DNA of 5,824 bases, taken from assembly GCA_030067055.1 (NCBI GenBank), contig JASJAL010000330.1:1-5824 (forward strand), given 5' to 3'. How positions within the stretch are numbered: the first letter of the stretch is position 1; each line of letters opens with the position of its first letter. Positions 1-5,824 of this stretch are shown here, piece by piece. Source of the stretch: Kiloniellales bacterium (lineage in GTDB: Bacteria > Pseudomonadota > Alphaproteobacteria > Kiloniellales > JAKSBE01). The notes beneath the pieces were generated by a model. The model saw only the letters and a list, made by a program, of their open reading frames with translations, made no database searches and was not told the origin of the DNA. A program made the translations under genes and the position numbers.

Positions 1-191
1 TCAGCCAGTCGCTGATGCTTGCGGTTCGCGCCCGGGCGGTCCTCGAGGGACGGCTGGCGCCTTCGGTCGACGACGTCCTGGCCCTGGCGCCGGCGGTGCT
101 GCGCCATCGCATGGCGTTGAACTTCGCGGCCCGCGCCGACGGGGTCTCGGTCGACGACGTGATCCTACGGCTCGCGGCTCCGCACCAGTGA
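1..191 (+). CDS. MoxR-family AAA+ ATPase, C-terminal fragment
   Basis: This is the 3' end of a gene that begins before the window; the reading frame starts at base 3 and ends at TGA 189-191, leaving 62 residues. The visible part begins SQSLMLAVRARAVLEGRLAP, continues through VDDVLALAPAVLRHRMALNF, and ends in AARADG plus a short tail. This is the helical lid region that closes MoxR-type AAA+ ATPases, where the segment 'DV..LA..VLRHR' is typical. The Walker A and B motifs lie upstream and cannot be checked. MoxR ATPases are cytoplasmic and usually work with vWA-domain proteins encoded next door, helping to mature or assemble protein complexes. The DUF58 gene starting 25 nt downstream fits this pairing exactly. 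The family call is strong. The exact subfamily and the client protein cannot be told from this fragment. Confidence 0.9.
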   Translation, partial: SQSLMLAVRARAVLEGRLAPSVDDVLALAPAVLRHRMALNFAARADGVSVDDVILRLAAPHQ

Positions 192-195
192 GCCC

Positions 196-201
196 GAGGA
201 G
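196..201 (+). promoter_or_regulatory. Candidate ribosome binding site for the DUF58 gene, with long spacing
   Basis: GAGGAG in the 25-nt gap after the MoxR stop is the only purine-rich Shine-Dalgarno-like string before the DUF58 gene. It ends 15 nt before ATG 217, longer than the usual 5-10 nt. The DUF58 frame is open upstream only as far as the stop at 160-162, and no in-frame ATG, GTG or TTG lies between that stop and 217. A CTG at 214 would shorten the spacing to 12 nt. ATG 217 therefore remains the best start, and initiation may depend partly on ribosomes finishing MoxR. Confidence 0.45.
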
Positions 202-216
202 CCGACGGCGACCCTG

Positions 217-1098
217 ATGCTGCAACGCGCACTCCGGCGACGGCAACGAGCCGAGGCCCTGGCGGCGAACCTGCCGCCACTCCTGGTCGAGGCCGAACGG
301 GTGGCTGCGACCGTGGCCCAAGGAGTCCACGGCCGGCGACGGGTCGGTCAGGGCGAGACCTTCTGGCAATTCCGCCACTATGAGCCCGGCGACCAGCCTC
401 AGCTCATCGACTGGCGGCAATCGGCCAAGTCCGACCAGGTTTTCGTGCGTGAACTGGAATGGGAAGCCGCACAGTCGGTCTGGCTCTGGTGTGACACCTC
501 GGCTTCCATGGCCTGGAGCTCCGGTGACGACCACGGTTCGAAGCGCCGGCGCGCGGAATTGCTGGCCCTGGCCCTTGTCGTGCTGCTGGTCCGCGGCGGC
601 GAGCGGGTCGCGCTGCTCGGCTCCGGCCTGCCGCCGGCCACCGGCCGCGGTACGGTGACCCGGATGGCTCTTCAGCTAGAGCACCTGGAAGCCAAGGACA
701 GCAGCCTGCCGCCGGTCCAAACCCTGCCGCGCTTCGCCCAGGTGGTGATGCTCAGCGACTTCCTGGCTCCGCTTGGCGACATCGACCGCAGCGTCCGGCG
801 CCTGGCCGAGAGCGGCGTGCGGGGCCATCTGATCCAGATCCTTGATCCGGCCGAGGAAGCCTTGCCCTACGAAGGCCGGGTGCTGTTCCAGGGCTTGGAG
901 GGCGAGGATCCCTGGCTGCTATCGAGGACCGAGAGCGTGCGCAGCGACTACCAGACCCGCCTGCAGCGGCAATTCGATGGCCTGGACGCCATCGCCCGCA
1001 GCATCGGCTGGACCTACACCCGGCACCGCAGCGATACCTCGGCCCAGGCGGTGCTGCTTACCCTCTACGCGGCCCTGACCGCGAACCGGGGACTCTGA
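217..1098 (+). CDS. DUF58 domain protein with vWA-type MIDAS motif (MoxR partner)
   Basis: This 293-residue protein is probably cytoplasmic: it has no signal peptide, and its only hydrophobic run (residues 114-125) reads as a buried vWA strand or helix. The DUF58 signature spans residues 44-81: G44, then FWQFRHYEPGD (49-59), IDWRQSAKS (64-72) and the closing ReLEWE (78-83). A von Willebrand A fold follows. Its metal-ion-dependent adhesion site is intact as DTSAS (D93, S95, S97), and a second acidic strand end, LSDF (179-182), supplies D181. The length is normal for the short soluble DUF58 class. C92, beside the MIDAS, is its only cysteine. DUF58 proteins are habitual partners of MoxR ATPases, and this gene sits between the MoxR end and a BatA-like gene, so a role as adaptor between ATPase and membrane components is a fair inference. 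The C-terminal third (from about 210) shows no motif I recognise. The biochemical function is unproven for the family. Confidence 0.93.
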   Translation: MLQRALRRRQRAEALAANLPPLLVEAERVAATVAQGVHGRRRVGQGETFWQFRHYEPGDQPQLIDWRQSAKSDQVFVRELEWEAAQSVWLWCDTSASMAWSSGDDHGSKRRRAELLALALVVLLVRGGERVALLGSGLPPATGRGTVTRMALQLEHLEAKDSSLPPVQTLPRFAQVVMLSDFLAPLGDIDRSVRRLAESGVRGHLIQILDPAEEALPYEGRVLFQGLEGEDPWLLSRTESVRSDYQTRLQRQFDGLDAIARSIGWTYTRHRSDTSAQAVLLTLYAALTANRGL

Positions 1099-1102
1099 AG
1101 CG

Positions 1103-3841
1103 ATGCTGGAGCTCGGTCCCTTGGCGTTCGCCCAGCCCTGGCTGCTTCTGGCTTTGGGCGCGCTGCCGCTGCTCTGGTGGCTGCTGCGTCTGACCCCGCC
1201 GTCGCCGCGGCGCATCGCCTTCCCGGCCCTGCGTCTCTTGACCGGCCTCAGGCCGCCGGAGGAGACACCGGCCCGGACGCCGCCCTGGCTGGTCGCGCTG
1301 CGCCTGCTGATCGCCGCCCTGATCATCCTCGGTCTGGCGCAGCCCTTGCTGAACCCGAACCGGCCGCTCGCAGGCAATGGCCCGCTGGTGCTGATCGTCG
1401 ACGACGGCTGGGCGGCGGCACGCAACTGGTCGCAGCGCCGCGATACCATCAACAGCCTGATCGACCAAGCCGAGCGCGACGGCCGGTCGCTGGTCGTGCT
1501 GACCACGGCGCCCAAGGGCCCGGACGCCCGGGTCGCGGCCAGCGATTTGTTGAACCCTGCGGCGGCCCGGCGCCTGCTGCAGGGCATGGCGCCACAGCCC
1601 TGGCCGGTCGACCGTCGCGCCGCGCTTGCCGCTCTCGAGGGCCTGACGATCGAGGCTTCGGCGCCGGTGGTCTGGCTCTCTGACGGCTTGAACCAGGGTG
1701 AGAGCGAGGACGACCTACGCGACTTCATGGCCCGCCTGCGCACAATCGGCCCGATCCGGGTCTACCAGGACGCGCCGCTGCGTCTGGCGCGGCGCCTCGG
1801 CGCGCCGCAGCTTGACGCCGGCAGCGTCAGCGTCGATATCGAGCGCGCGGCAACCGAGGGCGAGGACCTCGCCGTGGTCCGTGCCCTGGCCGAGGATGGC
1901 CGGCTGCTGGGCCGTGCCGAGGCCCGGTTCGAGGCGGGCGAGGCCACGGCCGGCGTCCGTTTCGAGCTGCCGACCGAGCTTCGCAACCAAATCTCCCGGC
2001 TCAAGATCGAGGCGGAAGAGACCGCGGCCGCGGTCTTCCTGGTCGACGAACGCTGGCGCCGAAGGCCGGTCGGGCTGGTCGCCTCGGGACCACTGGCGGT
2101 CCGCCCGTTGCTGGGTGAGGTCTACTACCTCGAGCGGGCGTTGGCACCCTATACCGAGGTCCATAAGGGCAGCGTCGGCGAGCTGCTGCGCCAGGGCGTC
2201 GCCGTGTTGACCCTGGCAGACGCTGGACGCCTGCCTGTCGAGGAGGCCGAGGCGCTTTCGATCTGGATCGAACAAGGCGGCACCCTGCTACGCTTCGCCG
2301 GCCCCCGGATGGCCCAGCAGGGCGACGACGCTCTGCTGCCGGTGCGCCTGCGCCTGGGCGACCGCACCTTGAGCGGCGCCATGACTTGGAGCCGCCCGGC
2401 GCGGCTTGCCCCCTTCCACCGTGGCAGCCCCTTCGCCGACCTCGAGCTGCCGGAGGACGTGGTGGTCGAACGCCAGGTGCTGGCCGAGCCGGCACTGGAC
2501 CTGCCCGAGAAGACCTGGGCCAGGCTCGAGGACGGTACGCCTCTGGTCACCGCCGAACGGCGCGGCGAGGGCTGGCTCATTCTGGTCCACACCAGCGCCA
2601 ACACCGATTGGTCGAACCTGGCGCTTTCCGGCCTCTTCATCGAGATGCTGCGCAAGATCGTCGCGGTCAGCCAGGGCATCGCGAGCGTCAGCGCCGAGGA
2701 GGCCCTGCCGCCGCTCGAGGCCCTGGACGGCTTCGGCCTGCTGGGCCGGCCCCCGGCGACGGCAGTTGCTCTCGACGCCGAGACCATCGAGGCCGGCCGC
2801 ATCGATGCTCGCCATCCCCCGGGGATCTACGGCCGCGACAGCCTTCGCCGGGCCTACAATCTGGCCGATAACGTCGGCCCGCCGACCTGGCTCGGGCAGA
2901 CCATCGACGGCCAGGCCGTGCAGTCCTTCGCCGGCCGCAGCGAGACCGTGCTGCTGCCTTGGCTGCTGGCCGCCGCCCTGGCCCTGGCGTTGCTCGATAT
3001 GGTGATTGCGTTGGCGCTGCGCGGCCTGCTGACGCCGCTTTCGCTAGGGCGCAGCGCCGCCGTGCTGGTCCTGGCCGCCGCAACCGGCCTGGTCGCCGCC
3101 CCCCCGGCGCACGCCCAGGGCGGCGACGACGCCTTCGCCCTCAGGGCGACCACCGATACCCGCCTGGCCTACGTGCGCACCGGTATCCCGGCGGTCGACG
3201 AGGTCAGCCACGCCGGCCTCACCGGACTGTCTCGGGTGCTCAACCGGCGCACCGCCGTCGAGGCGTCGGAGCCCATGGGCGTCCGCCTGGGCCGCGACGA
3301 GCTTGCCTTTTTCCCGCTGCTCTACTGGCCGGTGACCCGCGAGCAGCGCGCCCTCGACGGGGCGGCGGCCGCGGCCGTCAACGCTTTCCTCAAGAACGGC
3401 GGCACCATCCTCTTCGATCTGCGGCGGCCCGAGGCGGCAACGCAGGTGCTCGGCCGGGCCTCCTCGGCACTGCAGGCCCTGACCCGGGACATCCAGATCC
3501 CGGCGCTGATCCCGGTGTCGCCAGACCATGTCCTGACCAAGGCCTTTTACCTGATGCAGGACTTCCCGGGCCGCTTCGCCGGCGGCACGCTGTGGATCGA
3601 GTCCGCCGAGGGCCGGGTCAACGACGGCGTTTCCTCGGTGATCATCGGCGCCAACGACTGGGCCGGGGCCTGGGCAATCGATGAACAGGGCCGTCCGCTA
3701 TTTCCGGCGGTGCCCGGCGGCGAGCGGCAGCGTGAGATGGCCTTCCGCTTCGGGGTCAACCTGGTCATGTACGCCCTGACCGGCAACTACAAGACCGACC
3801 AGGTGCACGTGCCCTATATCCTGGAGCGCCTGGGTCAATGA
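1103..3841 (+). CDS. BatA-like / GAT-like / DUF4159 membrane protein
   Basis: This 912-residue inner-membrane protein has several parts. Residues 5-30 and 62-82 are hydrophobic helices around an Arg-rich loop (R29, R36, R37, R44), matching the N-terminal aerotolerance-regulator (BatA) region; 'PLAFAQPWLLLA' is typical of that start and supports ATG 1103. Residues 95-220 look like a vWA fold, but the metal motif is degenerate (DDGWA at 100-104 instead of DxSxS), while WLSDG (191-195) remains. A beta-rich linker leads to a GAT/ThuA-like domain at about 320-520, with WIEQGGTLLRFAG (388-400) and RRGEGW (486-491). Helix 616-637 and hydrophobic segment 651-668 precede a DUF4159 domain (about 678-905) with DTRLAYVRTG, FFPLLYWP and AFLKNGGTILFDLR. 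The positive-inside rule places the vWA, GAT-like and DUF4159 parts in the periplasm. There is no cysteine. The gene starts 4 nt after the DUF58 stop with only a weak GGGGA (1088-1092) upstream, suggesting coupling. Domain calls are firm for the BatA start and DUF4159 and moderate for the middle; the function is unknown. Confidence 0.92.
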   Translation: MLELGPLAFAQPWLLLALGALPLLWWLLRLTPPSPRRIAFPALRLLTGLRPPEETPARTPPWLVALRLLIAALIILGLAQPLLNPNRPLAGNGPLVLIVDDGWAAARNWSQRRDTINSLIDQAERDGRSLVVLTTAPKGPDARVAASDLLNPAAARRLLQGMAPQPWPVDRRAALAALEGLTIEASAPVVWLSDGLNQGESEDDLRDFMARLRTIGPIRVYQDAPLRLARRLGAPQLDAGSVSVDIERAATEGEDLAVVRALAEDGRLLGRAEARFEAGEATAGVRFELPTELRNQISRLKIEAEETAAAVFLVDERWRRRPVGLVASGPLAVRPLLGEVYYLERALAPYTEVHKGSVGELLRQGVAVLTLADAGRLPVEEAEALSIWIEQGGTLLRFAGPRMAQQGDDALLPVRLRLGDRTLSGAMTWSRPARLAPFHRGSPFADLELPEDVVVERQVLAEPALDLPEKTWARLEDGTPLVTAERRGEGWLILVHTSANTDWSNLALSGLFIEMLRKIVAVSQGIASVSAEEALPPLEALDGFGLLGRPPATAVALDAETIEAGRIDARHPPGIYGRDSLRRAYNLADNVGPPTWLGQTIDGQAVQSFAGRSETVLLPWLLAAALALALLDMVIALALRGLLTPLSLGRSAAVLVLAAATGLVAAPPAHAQGGDDAFALRATTDTRLAYVRTGIPAVDEVSHAGLTGLSRVLNRRTAVEASEPMGVRLGRDELAFFPLLYWPVTREQRALDGAAAAAVNAFLKNGGTILFDLRRPEAATQVLGRASSALQALTRDIQIPALIPVSPDHVLTKAFYLMQDFPGRFAGGTLWIESAEGRVNDGVSSVIIGANDWAGAWAIDEQGRPLFPAVPGGERQREMAFRFGVNLVMYALTGNYKTDQVHVPYILERLGQ
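3053..3115 (+). other. Internal signal-peptide-like segment before the DUF4159 domain
   Basis: These bases encode residues 651-671 of the 912-residue protein. An Arg (R650) is followed by a hydrophobic stretch (AAVLVLAAATGLVAA), then PPAHA directly before QGGDD. Positive residue, hydrophobic core and small-x-small end (A669, H670, A671) is the layout of a Sec signal peptide with a signal peptidase I site. The preceding helix at 616-637 would bring the chain back to the cytoplasm, so this segment has the right orientation to export the DUF4159 domain. Whether it is cut or simply anchors the domain cannot be told from sequence. Confidence 0.6.
3838..3841 (+). other. ATGA stop/start overlap between the two membrane-protein genes
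   Basis: The TGA ending the DUF4159 gene (3839-3841) overlaps the ATG of the next gene (3838-3840). GGAG at 3823-3826, 11 nt before the ATG and inside the upstream gene, is a possible ribosome binding site. Such overlaps usually mean translational coupling and near-equal production, which fits two subunits of one membrane complex. Confidence 0.85.
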
Positions 3842-5824
3842 GCAGTGGCCTGTCGATCATCTGGGCGCCGGCTCTGCCTTGGCCGCTGATCGCGGCCCTG
3901 GCCGCGGCCGCCGCTGTGGTGGTGGCCTTGGCGCTGCTGCGCGGCGCCAAAGGCGCCTTGCTGCGCGCTGCCTTCCTGGCGGTGTTGTTGCTGGCCCTGG
4001 CCAATCCCAGCCTGGTCAACGAGGTGCGCCAGCCCCTGGAGGACATCGCGCTTGTCGTGGTCGACGAAAGCGCGAGCCAGTCGGTCGGCCGCCGGCCCGA
4101 GCAGACCGCTGAGGCGGTCGCGCACATCGAGCAGCGTCTGGAGGCGCTGGGCGAGACCCAGGTCCGGGTCGTGCGCAGCGGCCAGGGCGCGGCCGGTCAG
4201 CTGGAGGACGGCACCCGGGTCTTCGCGACCCTGGAGCGCGAGCTGGCCAACGTGCCTCGCGGCCAGGTCTCGGGCGTGATCGTGGTCAGCGACGGGCGGA
4301 TCCACGACGCCCCGGACTCCCTGGCGGCGCTCGGCATCGACGCGCCCCTGCACCTGCTGCGTAGCGGCGAGGCCGAGGAGGGCGATCGGCGCCTGGTGCT
4401 CGACAGCGTGCCGAGCTACGGCATCGTCGGGCGCCAGTTGACCATGAGTTTGAAGGTCGAGGACCTTCCCGAAGAAGGCGGCGCGCCACGTCTTGCCCGT
4501 CTCACCCTGCGCCGCGACGGCGGCCCGGCGGAGGAGCTGATGGTCCCGGTGGGCGAGGAGCAAGAAGTCAGCTTCGAGCTCGACCGCCGCGGACCATCGG
4601 TCCTGGAGCTCGAGGTCGAGGCCGGCCCGCAGGAGCTCTCCCTGCTCAACAACCGGGCTGCCGTCGTCGTCAACGGGGTGCGCGAGCGCCTGCGGGTTCT
4701 GCTGGTCTCCGGCGAGCCCCACGCCGGCGAGCGCGCCTGGCGCAGCTTGCTCAAGTCCGATCCCTCCGTCGACCTGGTGCACTTCACCATCTTGCGGCCG
4801 CCGGAAAAGCAGGACGGCACGCCGATCCGTGAGCTCTCGCTGATCGCCTTTCCGACACGCGAGCTGTTCTCGGTCAAGCTGGACGAGTTCGACCTGATCG
4901 TCTTCGACCGCTATCGCCGGCGCGGCGTGCTGCCGCGGATCTACCTGGACAACATCGCCGAGTACGTCGAGAGCGGCGGCGCGTTGCTGGAGGCGGTCGG
5001 CCCGACCTTCTCGACCCCGCTGTCGCTGTTCCGGACGCCGCTGGGCCGGATCCTGCCCGGGGTTCCGACCGGCCAGAACATCGAGCAAGGCTTCACGCCC
5101 CAGGTCACCGACATCGGACTTCGCCACCCGGTGACCACGGACCTGCCCGGCGCCGGCGACTCGGCGGCCGGCGAGGACCCGAGCTGGGGCCGCTGGTTCC
5201 GCCAGATCGAGGTCACCCCGCAGCGCGGCGTGGTCGCCATGTCGGGCGTCGGCGGCCGGCCGCTGCTGATCCTCGACCGCTTCGGCGAGGGCCGGGTCGG
5301 CCAGCTGATGAGCGACCACATCTGGCTCTGGGCCCGAGGCTTCGAGGGCGGTGGGCCGCAGGCCGAGCTGATGCGCCGCACAGCGCACTGGCTGATGAAG
5401 GAGCCCGACCTCGAGGAAGAGGACCTGCGCGCCAGCATCACCGACGGCCGCCTTCAGATCGAGCGCCGCTCGCTCTCTCCCGAGGCGGTGTCGGTGGAGA
5501 TCACCGCGCCCTCGGGCGAGGTCAGCGAGCTCCTGCTGCAGCCCCGCGACGACGGCCGGGCGACTGCGGGCGTGTCGGCAGACGAACTCGGTCTCTACCG
5601 CGTGACCGATGGCGAGCACACCGCCCTGGCCGCCTCCGGCGCGGTCAATCCGTTGGAGTTCGCCGACCTGCGCGCCACCGGCGAGGTCCTCGCCCCGCTG
5701 GCCGAGGAAAGCGGCGGTACGGTGGTGAACCTCGCCGAGGACGGCCTGCCGGAGTTGCGCAAGGTCAAGTCGGGCCGCGACCGCCACGGCCGCGGTTGGA
5801 TCGGCCTGCAGGGCAGCAACAGCT
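3838..5824 (+). CDS. vWA / GAT-like membrane protein, 3' end outside window
   Basis: The frame is open from ATG 3838 to the window edge: 662 residues and no stop. Two N-terminal helices (about 13-35 and 41-58) flank a short basic loop (R36, K39, R43), so the rest should be periplasmic. A vWA fold begins at ALVVVDESAS (70-79) with an intact DxSxS metal motif (D75, S77, S79), and GVIVVSDG (146-153) gives the second acidic strand end. A beta-rich linker (about 185-275) leads to a GAT-like domain: LRVLLVSGEPHAG (285-297), FDLIVFDRY (351-359), EYVESGGALLEAVGP (375-389) and DRFGEGRVG (480-488). A strong motif, DHIWLWARGFEGGG (493-506), then AHWLMKEPDLEEEDL (516-530), is what I recall as a hallmark of this alphaproteobacterial family. 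A second beta-rich domain follows. No cysteine is present, so the usual amidotransferase chemistry is excluded. Relatives, as I recall, run to about 690-700 residues with a C-terminal membrane helix, so probably about 30-40 residues are missing here. Function unknown; likely partner of the preceding protein. Confidence 0.9.
   Translation, partial: MSSGLSIIWAPALPWPLIAALAAAAAVVVALALLRGAKGALLRAAFLAVLLLALANPSLVNEVRQPLEDIALVVVDESASQSVGRRPEQTAEAVAHIEQRLEALGETQVRVVRSGQGAAGQLEDGTRVFATLERELANVPRGQVSGVIVVSDGRIHDAPDSLAALGIDAPLHLLRSGEAEEGDRRLVLDSVPSYGIVGRQLTMSLKVEDLPEEGGAPRLARLTLRRDGGPAEELMVPVGEEQEVSFELDRRGPSVLELEVEAGPQELSLLNNRAAVVVNGVRERLRVLLVSGEPHAGERAWRSLLKSDPSVDLVHFTILRPPEKQDGTPIRELSLIAFPTRELFSVKLDEFDLIVFDRYRRRGVLPRIYLDNIAEYVESGGALLEAVGPTFSTPLSLFRTPLGRILPGVPTGQNIEQGFTPQVTDIGLRHPVTTDLPGAGDSAAGEDPSWGRWFRQIEVTPQRGVVAMSGVGGRPLLILDRFGEGRVGQLMSDHIWLWARGFEGGGPQAELMRRTAHWLMKEPDLEEEDLRASITDGRLQIERRSLSPEAVSVEITAPSGEVSELLLQPRDDGRATAGVSADELGLYRVTDGEHTALAASGAVNPLEFADLRATGEVLAPLAEESGGTVVNLAEDGLPELRKVKSGRDRHGRGWIGLQGSNS

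Noticed and set aside
192..216. Possible promoter between the MoxR and DUF58 genes.
   Set aside because: The gap is only 25 nt and holds no -35/-10-like pair. A ribosome binding site is all it can reasonably contain.
1..534. A 177-codon minus-strand open frame across the MoxR/DUF58 junction.
   Set aside because: It overlaps two well-supported + strand genes and translates to low-complexity Pro/Arg/Gly-rich sequence, typical of a high-GC shadow frame.
919..1743. A 274-codon minus-strand open frame across the DUF58/BatA-like junction.
   Set aside because: The translation is Ser/Arg/Ala-rich with no domain pattern, and both underlying + strand genes are strongly supported.
2019..2036. A perfect 18-base palindrome centred on GCGGCCGC.
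   Set aside because: It lies inside the BatA-like gene and encodes ordinary ETAAAV residues. Short GC-only palindromes are expected now and then in DNA of this composition, there is no second copy that I could see, and there is no loop or T-run to suggest a terminator.
3835..5787. A 650-codon open reading frame on the minus strand, opposite the last gene.
   Set aside because: Its translation is rich in Arg, Gln, Ala, Gly, His and Asp with no membrane segments or recognisable motif, as expected from the complement of a GC-rich gene with few stop-prone codons. The + frame opposite has coherent domains and an ATGA junction with its neighbour.

Overview
The window is one continuous stretch of a single + strand operon from a high-GC bacterium (roughly 70% GC by eye, with strong G/C preference at third codon positions). 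Gene order and protein families point to an alphaproteobacterium, probably in or near Rhodospirillales. That placement is inferred from family resemblance, and no taxonomic marker is present.

Layout: (1) positions 1-191 hold the last 62 codons of a MoxR-family AAA+ ATPase; (2) 217-1098 encode a soluble DUF58 protein with an intact vWA metal-site motif; (3) 1103-3841 encode a 912-residue membrane protein with a BatA-like N-terminus, a degenerate vWA domain, a glutamine-amidotransferase-like (GAT-like) fold and a C-terminal DUF4159 domain; (4) 3838-5824 and beyond encode a second membrane protein with two N-terminal helices, a vWA domain with an intact DxSxS motif, and a GAT-like domain, cut by the window edge. 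The genes are separated by 25 nt, by 4 nt, and by a 4-nt ATGA overlap. No internal promoter or terminator is visible, so co-transcription and translational coupling are likely. There is no gene-free stretch over 300 bases, and I saw no RNA gene, mobile element, CRISPR array or direct repeat array.

Working model: MoxR ATPases act with vWA-domain partners as chaperone-like or metal-insertion machines. Here a cytoplasmic MoxR and DUF58 pair would be coupled to two inner-membrane proteins whose large vWA and GAT-like domains are predicted to face the periplasm. This resembles the MoxR/BatA/BatB (aerotolerance) systems, but the substrate and physiological role are unknown. The most notable points are: neither membrane protein shows a cysteine in the visible sequence, so their amidotransferase-like folds cannot use the usual catalytic Cys; the GAT-like fold seems to occur three times across the two proteins; and the 912-residue protein carries an internal signal-peptide-like segment ending in AHA just before its DUF4159 domain. 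The operon type itself is a recurring but poorly characterised alphaproteobacterial cluster, not a brand-new system.
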